This document shows, one piece after another, positions 1-6,683 of a stretch of 12,552 nucleotides of DNA (its first letter is position 1; each line of letters begins with the position of its first letter). The notes under the pieces are model-generated. The model saw only the letters and a list, made by a program, of their open reading frames with translations, did not search any database and was not told where the DNA came from. The translations under genes were made by a program, and so were the position numbers. This DNA is from an uncultured Chloroflexota bacterium (GTDB taxonomy: Bacteria; Chloroflexota; Anaerolineae; Anaerolineales; Anaerolineaceae), in contig CADBKS010000071.1 of the NCBI GenBank assembly GCA_902795255.1, positions 1 through 12,552 of the forward strand. Reading direction: 5' to 3'.

Positions 1-157
1 TAAACACGATCTCATTTTCCGGACTGAGAAGGATCAGGTCGATCTCACCGTACGGCGTCCGGTAATTCCGTTCCAGCACCTTGTATCCGCGCCGGATGGC
101 CCGGTCCGCTGCTTCCTGTTCCCCCCTGCGGCCGAAAGTCTGCCGGCTGGTTTCCAA
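1..157 (-). CDS. yraN: YraN/UPF0102-family nuclease-fold protein, N-terminal part (runs off left edge)
   Basis: The reading frame entering from position 157 and leaving at the left edge translates to a protein beginning (M)ETSRQTFGRRGEQEAA, followed by GYKVLERNYRTPYGEIDLI and ending ENEIVF at the edge. The GRRGE..A start, the RNYR element and the GEIDLI motif are the signature of the UPF0102/YraN family, a small restriction-endonuclease-like fold in which the E and D of GEID are expected metal ligands. The cellular role of the family is not settled. There is no in-frame ATG: the frame is closed upstream by tandem TGA codons near 190. The best start is TTG at 157-155, with a GGAAAGG ribosome-binding site at 175-169 placed inside the last codons of the Nudix gene. 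The gap to that gene's stop is only 7 nt, so the two are probably co-transcribed. The C-terminal half, with the expected VEVK motif, lies outside the window. Confidence 0.85.
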   Translation of the reverse strand, partial: METSRQTFGRRGEQEAADRAIRRGYKVLERNYRTPYGEIDLILLSPENEIVF

Positions 158-164
158 AGAAAAA

Positions 165-689
165 TCAGCCTTTCCGGATGTATTTCTGTGCCATCATCAG
201 CGCGGCGATCGTTTTGGAGTCATTCATCTCCCCGTTTTCGACCGCATGATACGCGTCTTCAACAGACATTGAAATGCAGGACAGGAATTCGTCATCATCC
301 TGCGGGAGCGGGTTCCATTTAAGGCCCCGTGCCAGATAGATATGCAGATATTCGTCGCAGTAGCCGGCTGAAGCGTAAAACCCGCCGAGCGGGGTCAGCG
401 TGCCTTCGTAGCCTGTTTCCTCTTGCAGCTCCCGTTCCGCGGCAGGGTCCGGATCTTCCCCGGCATTGATCAGGCCGGCGGGAAGTTCAAGCATTTCGCT
501 GCCCGCGCCGAGACGGTACTGGCGCACAAAGAGGATCTTCCCGGCATCCGTCACCGGGACGATCACGACCGCCGGCGCATGCCGGACCAGGTCATAATAG
601 CGGGTCCTTCCGTCGGGGAGCTCGGCAAAAACCTTTTCGATCTCAAAAACATGTCCGGTATATTTTTTTTCGGTATTCAGGATCTTCAT
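165..689 (-). CDS. nudF: Nudix hydrolase, ADP-ribose pyrophosphatase-like (NudF/YqkG type)
   Basis: This 174-aa protein has the length and layout of bacterial ADP-ribose pyrophosphatases, which cleave ADP-ribose to AMP and ribose 5-phosphate. A complete Nudix box runs from G72 to Y94: G72, E78, then R86-E87 and E90-E91 in RELQEETGY, which supply the Mg2+ ligands. The family N-terminal beta domain (residues 1-40) and the VRQYR element (55-59) are present. The stretch after the box reads FYASAGYCDEYLHIYLA (104-120). Most ADP-ribose pyrophosphatases have SPG where this protein has SAG, so the substrate-selecting proline is replaced by Ala and specificity is less certain. The ATG at 689 follows the stop of the upstream acidic protein by 3 nt, and the GAGGAA ribosome site overlaps the end of that gene. 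The protein is cytoplasmic and part of a minus-strand operon. Confidence 0.9.
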   Translation of the reverse strand: MKILNTEKKYTGHVFEIEKVFAELPDGRTRYYDLVRHAPAVVIVPVTDAGKILFVRQYRLGAGSEMLELPAGLINAGEDPDPAAERELQEETGYEGTLTPLGGFYASAGYCDEYLHIYLARGLKWNPLPQDDDEFLSCISMSVEDAYHAVENGEMNDSKTIAALMMAQKYIRKG

Positions 690-692
690 CGT

Positions 693-929
693 TTATTCCT
701 CATTCTTCGGACTGTCCGGTTTGATCCCGGGGATATTCATTCCGCCGGCAGCAGACAGCAGCCCGAAAAGCGGATTAGGCGGCATCTGCGGCTCATCATC
801 CTCATCACCGGGCTCTTCCAGCCAGACTTCATTGGTCTCTGCTTCCAGGATCTCCATGCGGATCCGGTCTTCTTCATCAGGGATCTCATCCTCAAAATCG
901 TCTTCGCCGTATTCATATGCTTCAGTCAT
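693..929 (-). CDS. Small acidic protein of unknown function
   Basis: This 78-aa frame is not a family I recognise. The N-terminal half is strongly acidic, with runs such as EYGEDDFEDEIPDEEDR, and the middle is also acidic (EEPGDEDDEP). The C-terminal part changes character to a proline/glycine and hydrophobic stretch, PPNPLFGLLSAAGGM (about 50-64), followed by a polar tail. No signal peptide or clear membrane span is seen. Its reality is supported by a good ribosome site (GAGGTGAT) just before the ATG at 929, by its tight 3-nt junction with the Nudix gene, and by lack of a competing gene on the other strand. The acidic composition could suit a binding partner for a basic protein or nucleic-acid-binding site, but that is only a guess. 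Confidence 0.72.
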   Translation of the reverse strand: MTEAYEYGEDDFEDEIPDEEDRIRMEILEAETNEVWLEEPGDEDDEPQMPPNPLFGLLSAAGGMNIPGIKPDSPKNEE

Positions 930-971
930 CGATCACCTCATCTAAAGACATTTTTTATTCAAATCAAAGTG

Positions 972-993
972 CTGCGGCAGGCAACAGCCGCAG
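972..993 (-). other. Short hairpin between yihY-like gene and the acidic-protein gene
   Basis: CTGCGGC (972-978) and GCCGCAG (987-993) form a perfect 7-bp stem with an 8-nt loop, starting about 7 nt after the stop codon of the YihY-like gene in the direction of transcription. The stem is followed by CACTTTGATTT rather than a clean U-run, so it is a weak terminator at best. It may attenuate readthrough or stabilise the 3' end of the upstream message. The opposite-strand flank (ACATCATTTATTT) is also only moderately T-rich. Confidence 0.45.
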
Positions 994-1000
994 ACATCAT

Positions 1001-2089
1001 TTATTTCCAGCGGAACAGCCCGACAATGATCTCCCAGATCTGCTTCCAGACCGTAGGTTTTGGTTTTGCCCCCACATTCGGGTCCAGCACGACCGGGTCG
1101 CTCAGTGTCCGGGTATTGTTCTGGCTGTTCTTATTTCGTTTCCTGCCCCGGACCGGCTGCTTCGGCTGGATCGGGTTCGGATTGATCGGTGCGGATGCCA
1201 GCAGGCCTTCCCGGCGGTGGCGGTAATGCGTGATCGCGCCGGTCAGATGAGCGAAATAAAGAATAATAAAGGCTGAAAAGTATATATAAAGCAGGAGCAG
1301 CGCGATCACCGTGACCGAGCCGTACACCAGGTCATAACGGTTCATCGGGCTCAGAACATAAGACCCGAAGAAATAAGTGAAGACCCGCCAGATCACCGCG
1401 AAAAGAAAGGCTGAAAGGCGTGCCGCACCGCGGTCGACCTTGGCCGTAGGGACCATATAATACAGCACAAACGCCGCAATGTACAGGAAAAGGATCGGGA
1501 TCACATATCCGGAAAAAATATTGATCACGATCTGGATCGACCGTGTCAGCTTGATATTGAAAAAGGCCAGCGCATCGGAAACGTTGAACACTATGGAAAA
1601 CACCATCATCCCGGCGATCAGCAGGATCGCGAGGATGATGAAAACGATCGCCAGCGCACGGTTGATAAAATATCCGCGCCGGTTCGTCTCCGGGAACGCA
1701 CGCTGAACATTGGAGATCAGACTGCTGATCATCCCCGAGCCGGACCAGAGAAGAGAAACGGTCGCCATGATCGAGTTGGAACCGCGGTTGGCCAGCAGGC
1801 TCTGCAGGTTTTCGGTGATCAGCACTTCCGCACCGGGGATCATTTCCTGGACGAAATGGATCAGCTGCTCCTGGATGTAATTGATATCCAGGAAGTAACT
1901 GAGGATGATGACGACAAAAAGGAACAGGGGAAAAACCGAGAAGAGGAAGTAATAAGCGATGGATGCCGCAGCCTGACCGGGGTTGTTATTGAACATACTG
2001 GTCAGGGAGTCCACGATCACAGCCAGAAAGGCATCCGCCCTGCGGGCGCGCGTGCGTGTCTCGGTCTGCTGCGTCATATTTTCACTCAT
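1001..2089 (-). CDS. yihY: YihY/BrkB-family multi-span inner membrane protein
   Basis: This 362-aa integral membrane protein matches the YihY/BrkB (formerly 'ribonuclease BN') family. It has about six hydrophobic spans, roughly at 44-67, 108-126, 146-168, 190-212, 224-246 and 255-280. Family signatures are visible: the first span with AASIAYYFLFSVFPLFLF (41-58), a P-x-x-A-K-V region at 214-218, and YGSVTVIALLLLYIYFSAFI (256-275) near the end. The N-terminus is short and basic (TRTRARR). The C-terminal tail of about 75 residues is unusual: proline- and basic-rich (PINPNPIQPKQ, RGRKRNKN), ending in an amphipathic, Trp-rich segment (VWKQIWEIIVGLFRWK). The molecular function of the family is not established, and older RNase BN and virulence-factor names are unreliable. 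The ATG at 2089 is preceded by GAAGGGGG. It lies 26 nt after the LRR gene and is probably in the same operon. Confidence 0.92.
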   Translation of the reverse strand: MSENMTQQTETRTRARRADAFLAVIVDSLTSMFNNNPGQAAASIAYYFLFSVFPLFLFVVIILSYFLDINYIQEQLIHFVQEMIPGAEVLITENLQSLLANRGSNSIMATVSLLWSGSGMISSLISNVQRAFPETNRRGYFINRALAIVFIILAILLIAGMMVFSIVFNVSDALAFFNIKLTRSIQIVINIFSGYVIPILFLYIAAFVLYYMVPTAKVDRGAARLSAFLFAVIWRVFTYFFGSYVLSPMNRYDLVYGSVTVIALLLLYIYFSAFIILYFAHLTGAITHYRHRREGLLASAPINPNPIQPKQPVRGRKRNKNSQNNTRTLSDPVVLDPNVGAKPKPTVWKQIWEIIVGLFRWK

Positions 2090-2115
2090 TGCAAAAGGCC
2101 CCCTTCGGACAGATC

Positions 2116-2649
2116 CTATGGTTTATAGATCGTCAGCCCTTTCTTCTCGAACTTTTTCAGTCCGCCGGTATTGATCTTGATGCAGCCCTGAAGATCCAGA
2201 TACTTCAGTTTCGGCAGTTTCTGCACATAGACAGCGGTCTTTTCCGTGATCCGGTTACAGTAACTCAGGTTCAGATATTCCAGGTTCACCAGAGCGGGCA
2301 GAAAGGCCATTGCCTGATTATTCAGATCGCAGGCACCGATATTCAGATAACGGAGCTGCCGGAGTTTAGCGACCGCAGCCATTCCGTCACCGGATATCCC
2401 GCGGTTCTCCGTGAGATTCAGATAGCGGAGACATTCCGCCGGCTGAAGTTCCTCAGCGAGTTTCCGGATCTCCGCGTCATGAAGGCCCTGCGCGCGCACG
2501 CCAAGATAATACCCCTCGGGAATGCGGAAAATCCCGGGGCCGCGGTCAAATTCCTGCCAGTCCAGCCAGCGGGAGGAAACCTCCCCGCACGGGATCGTAT
2601 AAAGCACGATCTCCTGCTCGGTAGCCAATCGGTTTTCATAATTATCCAT
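2116..2649 (-). CDS. Leucine-rich-repeat protein (cysteine-containing/RNI-like repeats)
   Basis: The 177-aa protein has four or five tandem repeats of about 24 residues. The clear ones start at LRYLNLTENRGIS (74), LRYLNIGACDLN (99), LEYLNLSYCNRIT (123) and LKYLDLQGCIKIN (148). A degenerate unit around LGVRAQGLHDAEIRKL (49-64) precedes them. The pattern LxYLxLxxCxxIT is the cysteine-containing LRR type seen in F-box and AMN1-like proteins, which is a protein-binding scaffold. The N-terminal 45 residues have no repeat and no signal peptide, so the protein is most likely cytoplasmic. The partner is unknown. No Shine-Dalgarno site precedes the ATG at 2649. A TATAAT box lies only 7 nt upstream, which fits a leaderless message. 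An internal GTG (codon 15, after GAGCAGGAG) is a less likely alternative start. It heads the minus-strand operon and is divergent from dnaN. Confidence 0.85.
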   Translation of the reverse strand: MDNYENRLATEQEIVLYTIPCGEVSSRWLDWQEFDRGPGIFRIPEGYYLGVRAQGLHDAEIRKLAEELQPAECLRYLNLTENRGISGDGMAAVAKLRQLRYLNIGACDLNNQAMAFLPALVNLEYLNLSYCNRITEKTAVYVQKLPKLKYLDLQGCIKINTGGLKKFEKKGLTIYKP

Positions 2650-2656
2650 ATTAAAA

Positions 2657-2662
2657 ATTATA
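2657..2662 (-). promoter_or_regulatory. Candidate -10 box for the LRR gene; possible leaderless start
   Basis: The minus strand reads TATAAT, a perfect -10 consensus, ending 7 nt before the ATG of the LRR gene at 2649. A transcript starting the usual 6-8 nt downstream of this box would begin at or next to the start codon, and no ribosome site is visible upstream of it. The -35 region at the proper spacing (CCCGAT) is poor, so the call depends mainly on the -10 box and its position. Confidence 0.45.
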
Positions 2663-2711
2663 AACTTATTTGGCGCAATATCGGGAGTTTTCTTCAGAAT
2701 AATGCTTTTTA

Positions 2712-2739
2712 TTTGCCCACAGGATTTTTCGGCTATAAT
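2712..2739 (+). promoter_or_regulatory. Candidate sigma-70-type promoter for dnaN
   Basis: TATAAT at 2734-2739 is a perfect -10 element. TTTGCC (2712-2717, 16-nt spacer) or TTGCCC (2713-2718, 15-nt spacer) would be the -35. Transcription would start near 2746, giving a leader of about 29 nt that includes the GGGGGA ribosome site at 2765-2770. It is the only clear promoter seen ahead of the long plus-strand gene series. Confidence 0.6.
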
Positions 2740-2774
2740 AAAAGTGGTAAAAAAAGATTCATACGGGGGACACT

Positions 2775-3908
2775 ATGAACATTTCTGTATCACAACCGAA
2801 CCTTGCACAAGCACTCAGCATCGTTTCACATGCTGTATCCAGCCGAAGTACGCTTACGATTCTCGAAAACATTCTGATCAGCACCGAAGAAGACCGGATC
2901 TGCCTCTCCGCCACCAATCTTGAGCTCGGGCTGCGTTACTGGATCCCGGCACAGATCGAACAGGAAGGCTCCATCACCGTCCCCGCGAAGATGTTCACGG
3001 ATCTTGTCAACACGATGCCCGCAGACACCGTCAACCTGGTGCTCAACGAAATGAACCAGACGGTCACGGTCCGCTGCCAGAAACTCGTCACGGAGATCCG
3101 CGGGATCGAAGCAAGCGAATTCCCGCCCATGCCGGAATACGACGAAGCAGAAGGCGTCCCGTTTGAAATGCCGGAAATGAAGAAGATGATCCAGCAGGTG
3201 TCCTTCGCGGCTGCCGTAGATGACAACCGGCCGGTCCTGCACGGTGTCAAAATGAGTGTGAACGACAACGTTCTGGCAATGGCCGCAACCGACGGCTACC
3301 GGATCGCCATCAAAAAGATCATCCTCAAAGAAGGCCTGCCGGCCCCTGTCTCCGCGATCATCCCCGCCAGCGCGCTCCGCGAACTGGCTCGCATCACCAA
3401 TGCCAACGACAAGATCGTCCATATGGCATTCTGCGGGGAAAAGAGTCAGGTCATCTTCCACCTGGAAAATGCAGAACTCATTTCCTCCCTGATCGCCGGT
3501 GAATTCATCAATTACGAAGCGATCATCCCCACATCGTTCAAAACGACAACAGTGGTCTCCACTGCGGCACTGCAGAGCGCGTGCAACCAGGCAGGCGTTA
3601 TTGCCCGTGAGAACAAGAACCTGATCAAAATGAACATCCGCATTTCGGATGATGATATTGCAAAGATCATTATCATGACCCAGGCGGAGCAGAGCGGCGG
3701 TTCCCAGGAAAACGTCATTGAGGCCAACGCGCAGGGCGAAGATATCCAGATCGCCTTCAACGTCCGCTACCTCAAGGATGTCCTTGACGTGATCGACGCA
3801 CCGAACGTTTCTCTCCGCACCAACGCGACCATGTCGCCCGCAATGATCACCCCGGTGGATGATCAGGTCGACTACAAATATGTGATCATGCCGATGCACT
3901 TTGCCTGA
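2775..3908 (+). CDS. dnaN: DNA polymerase III sliding clamp (beta subunit)
   Basis: This 377-aa protein is the beta clamp, a ring-shaped dimer that encircles DNA and tethers the replicative polymerase and other clamp-binding proteins. It has the normal length for three clamp domains (about 1-125, 126-250, 251-377). Recognisable elements are the N-terminal RSTLTILENILI (24-35), SATNLELGLR, the AATDGYRIA element ending domain 2's core, and the C-terminal YKYVIMPMHFA, which forms part of the peptide-binding groove. The usual terminal MPMRL is here MPMHFA. The N-terminal wording (MxVSVxQxNLAxxLSIVSxAVxxRSTL) resembles Chloroflexota clamps, my main taxonomic clue. The ATG at 2775 has GGGGGA 4 nt upstream and an apparent promoter. 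dnaA and recF, its usual neighbours, are not visible: an LRR gene diverges upstream and a PEP-binding protein gene follows after 36 nt. Confidence 0.98.
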   Translation: MNISVSQPNLAQALSIVSHAVSSRSTLTILENILISTEEDRICLSATNLELGLRYWIPAQIEQEGSITVPAKMFTDLVNTMPADTVNLVLNEMNQTVTVRCQKLVTEIRGIEASEFPPMPEYDEAEGVPFEMPEMKKMIQQVSFAAAVDDNRPVLHGVKMSVNDNVLAMAATDGYRIAIKKIILKEGLPAPVSAIIPASALRELARITNANDKIVHMAFCGEKSQVIFHLENAELISSLIAGEFINYEAIIPTSFKTTTVVSTAALQSACNQAGVIARENKNLIKMNIRISDDDIAKIIIMTQAEQSGGSQENVIEANAQGEDIQIAFNVRYLKDVLDVIDAPNVSLRTNATMSPAMITPVDDQVDYKYVIMPMHFA

Positions 3909-3944
3909 AGCTGAAAATTATTACAACGGGACGTATTTATTCCT

Positions 3945-6245
3945 ATGACGCACCAGGATTACAACCCAAACGTACTGCTGACGATACAGTCAACGCTGTC
4001 TCAATACCCGATATTATCAGAAAAAATTGAAAACGAAATGTATAACCGTCTTGTCCAGGACGGTTATATTTCCGTTTCATCCTTTACCGAAAAAGTCCGC
4101 GATTTTGCGCTCCTGACCCAGAAAAGGGAAGGGCTGCAGAATCCCTTTGCCCAGGAAGCACCGCTGATCTGGGAAAAGCGTCTCGCGCGCGTCCAGAGCA
4201 TGATGATCCAGCAGGAATTCGCGCACCGCTATTCACTGGATATTTTCAACATGATCCTGGAAGGCATCCTGAAAGATCCCGCTTCGGGAACGCCCTCCTT
4301 CATGTGGCACAACATCCAGCACGCGACGATCGAAACGATCTTTGAGCAGGCGCTGGCGATCGAACATCTTCCGTCTCCCGAACGGGAGGCCTACAAACCG
4401 CAGCTGATGTCCGCCAAGGTCACATTGATCCGGAAGCTGCTGAGCAACAAGATCCCGTATATCACGGTCGCCAAAGAGGTTTTCAGCATCCATGACCTGC
4501 TGGAGATCAACCGCAGAAGGATCGGGCACGGTCTGATCGGCAGCAAGGCGGCGGAAATGCTGCTTGCCAACCGTATCCTGCACAATTCGGAAGATGCGGA
4601 CATCCGCCGTGCCGTCGGCGATATCGAATCGATCTTTATCGGCACGGATGAATTCTACAACTTTATGATGATGAACAACCTGATGGGCTATTATGATCAG
4701 AAATACAAGGACGGCACCCAGCTCTGGAAGGATTACCCGAAGCTGGAGGCTGACTTTGCCAAAGCGGAACTGCCGCGCGAGATCGTTGACAGCCTGAAAG
4801 AGGTCCTGAAAAGCTTCAACGGGGCACCGTTCATCGTCCGCTCCTCCAGCAAACTGGAAGACAGCTTCACACATCCTTTCAACAGCATGTACCACAGCAT
4901 TTCCCTTGCCAACCAGGGTACGCCGCAGGAAAATCTCGAAGCACTGATGAACGCCATCCGCTCGATCTACGTCAGCACCTTTAACCCGAACGCCCTGATC
5001 TACCGGCAGAAAAACGGACTGGTCGACTATACGGAAGAAATGGCGATCCTGATCCAGAAGGTGCCGGGACACAGTTACGGAGCCTTCTTCTTCCCGGATA
5101 TTTCCGGTATCGGATCTTCCCAAAGCCCGTTCAAATGGCGTCATGACAGTCCGAAGGATGAGGGGTTCCTGCGCTTTGTCGTGGGGATGGGGAACCGCGC
5201 CACCAGACGCACCGGCGATGATTACGCCCATATCATTGAGCTGTCGGAACCGAACCGCCGCCATACAACATTCACGGCCGATGAGCTGAACCTGACACAG
5301 CAGAATATCCAGGTCCTGAATTTCAAAACAAATCAGCCTGAAGTCCATGATGTCCAGGACGTGCTCTCCAGCAAGTACCCCGCATTATATCTGGTCGCGC
5401 AGAAAAGCACGGACGACGGTTTCGCCTCCATGCAGCGCGGCGAGGACACCGATGTATACAATGTCACCTGCGACGGTCTGATCCGCAAGACGGATTTCAC
5501 CCGTCAGATGCGGGATATCCTGCACACACTGGAGCGTGTATACGGCACGCCGGTGCTGGTGGAGTTCACCGCGCAGATCGACCTGGCGGGCCCGCATGAT
5601 ATCAATTTCAGGATCCAGATCCATAACTGCCGCCCGGCAGCCCTGCCGGAAAGCCGGAACCTGGTCCTTCCGCCTTCCGCATCCCGGGACCGCCGCATGC
5701 TTTTCAGCTCGGACCTGTTTGCCGGAAACGGTGTGATCCGGGATATTTCCCACGTTGTATATGTCGATCCGGCATACTACCAGCGGCTTTACGGCAAAAC
5801 CAAACTGGAATTCTGTGAACTGCTGGGAGAGATCAACCAGAAACTGAAACGCGAGAACTTCATATTCGTCGGTGCCGCCCGCTGGGGAACGATGGAGAAC
5901 CACGGGATCCCGACGGAATACCGGCAGGTGACCAACGCCAAAGCCCTGGTCGAACTGAGCGGCCTGACGGAACAGCTGATCTCGGACCCGTTCTGCGGGT
6001 GCCGGTTTTTCCAGTCCCTTTCGGAAACCGGGATCTATTCGATCATCACCAATGCCGACAAGACGGAGGATATCGACGCATCCTTCTTCACGGACAGCAA
6101 AGACCTTACCGAAAACTGGGTGGATGTCCCGGCGAAGTTCAAAAACTGCGTGCGCATCCTTTCCACACGGGACTGGTACGGTTCCAAAAGTCTGACCATC
6201 GAACTGGATCAGAAACAGGGGTTCGTCAAAGCGTTTTTCATCTGA
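3945..6245 (+). CDS. Stand-alone PEP/pyruvate-binding (PPDK N-terminal type) protein
   Basis: The 766-aa protein carries the ATP-grasp-like nucleotide-binding domain of pyruvate phosphate dikinase and PEP synthase (PF01326 type) in about residues 280-565. Visible motifs are FIVRSSSKLED (296-306), IQKVPGHSYGAFFF shortly after, GMGNRATRRTGDD (414-426), and INFRIQIHNCRP (553-564), which corresponds to the LQxRP end of the domain. About 280 N-terminal residues are mostly helical with no motif I recognise, and about 200 C-terminal residues (YGKTKLEFCELLGEI, VGAARWGTMENHGIP) are also unassigned. I see neither the phosphohistidine swivelling domain (no GGxxSHAA) nor the PEP-utilising barrel, so it cannot complete the dikinase reaction alone. 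It may be an ATP-dependent kinase or phosphotransferase of unknown target. A possible ribosome site (GGGA, 3928-3931) is distant from the ATG. It follows dnaN by 36 nt without a terminator. Confidence 0.88.
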   Translation: MTHQDYNPNVLLTIQSTLSQYPILSEKIENEMYNRLVQDGYISVSSFTEKVRDFALLTQKREGLQNPFAQEAPLIWEKRLARVQSMMIQQEFAHRYSLDIFNMILEGILKDPASGTPSFMWHNIQHATIETIFEQALAIEHLPSPEREAYKPQLMSAKVTLIRKLLSNKIPYITVAKEVFSIHDLLEINRRRIGHGLIGSKAAEMLLANRILHNSEDADIRRAVGDIESIFIGTDEFYNFMMMNNLMGYYDQKYKDGTQLWKDYPKLEADFAKAELPREIVDSLKEVLKSFNGAPFIVRSSSKLEDSFTHPFNSMYHSISLANQGTPQENLEALMNAIRSIYVSTFNPNALIYRQKNGLVDYTEEMAILIQKVPGHSYGAFFFPDISGIGSSQSPFKWRHDSPKDEGFLRFVVGMGNRATRRTGDDYAHIIELSEPNRRHTTFTADELNLTQQNIQVLNFKTNQPEVHDVQDVLSSKYPALYLVAQKSTDDGFASMQRGEDTDVYNVTCDGLIRKTDFTRQMRDILHTLERVYGTPVLVEFTAQIDLAGPHDINFRIQIHNCRPAALPESRNLVLPPSASRDRRMLFSSDLFAGNGVIRDISHVVYVDPAYYQRLYGKTKLEFCELLGEINQKLKRENFIFVGAARWGTMENHGIPTEYRQVTNAKALVELSGLTEQLISDPFCGCRFFQSLSETGIYSIITNADKTEDIDASFFTDSKDLTENWVDVPAKFKNCVRILSTRDWYGSKSLTIELDQKQGFVKAFFI

Positions 6246-6286
6246 AAAGCGCATTCAGGAATCAAAACAATTATCGGAGAGAGAAA

Positions 6287-6679
6287 ATGAAACGATTTAC
6301 AGTGACACTGCTGGCTGCACTTGTCCTTGTTATCCTGACTGCATGCTCGGCACCGAAAAAAGATGCTTCAGGCCCGGTCAAACCGGTGGAAGCTTTCTAT
6401 AACGCCATCGTGACGCAGAACCGGGACCAGATCGGTTCGATCGCCTGCGCGGACTGGGAAAAGGACGCGCTCCGGGAAGTGGATGCTTTCATGGGCGTGA
6501 AATCAGAGCTCAAGGATTTTTCCTGTTCCGTCGTCGAAGAGGGGTCCGATCAGGCAGTCGTGACCTGCAAGGGGTCGATCGCTGCTTCCTACGGTGCCGA
6601 AGTACAGAACTTTTCCGCGGAAGGGAAAAACTACAAAGTGATCAAAGAACAGGGTGAATGGCGGGTCTGCGGATACTGA
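6287..6679 (+). CDS. Small cysteine-rich lipoprotein
   Basis: I place the start at the ATG at 6287, which has GGAGAGAG 2 nt upstream and gives a textbook lipoprotein signal peptide. The same frame is open further upstream inside the previous gene. The 130-aa product begins MKRFTVTLLAALVLVILTAC: a basic N-terminus, a hydrophobic core, and the lipobox LTAC with lipidated Cys20. The mature part (about 110 residues) starts with a helix-like EAFYNAIVTQNRDQIGSIAC that recalls small NTF2-like or DUF4878-like domains. It has four further Cys (54, 80, 94, 128), enough for two disulfides, and ends in WRVCGY. It is expected on the outer face of the membrane. Its stop lies only 4 nt before the microprotein ATG, so it is probably translated with the acylation genes. 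It could be an accessory or acceptor-binding subunit, but no catalytic motif is seen. Confidence 0.82.
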   Translation: MKRFTVTLLAALVLVILTACSAPKKDASGPVKPVEAFYNAIVTQNRDQIGSIACADWEKDALREVDAFMGVKSELKDFSCSVVEEGSDQAVVTCKGSIAASYGAEVQNFSAEGKNYKVIKEQGEWRVCGY

Positions 6680-6683
6680 TCCT

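Noticed and set aside
423..1226. 267-codon plus-strand frame across the Nudix and acidic-protein genes
   Set aside because: Overlaps a Nudix gene with an intact Nudix box and a small gene with good ribosome site; no motif in the plus-strand translation.
2826..3899. 357-codon open frame antisense to dnaN
   Set aside because: It mirrors a certain dnaN gene. Its translation is His/Asp/Arg-rich low-complexity without motifs, an effect of codon bias on the opposite strand.
4233..5348. 371-codon minus-strand frame within the PEP-binding protein gene
   Set aside because: Shadow of a gene with clear domain motifs; no ribosome site and no recognisable domain. The same applies to the minus-strand frame at 5385-6254.
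5999..6286. Longer version of the lipoprotein starting at 5999
   Set aside because: The extra 96 codons lie inside the C-terminus of the PEP-binding protein gene and would bury the signal peptide. The ATG at 6287 has a ribosome site and a lipobox at the right distance.
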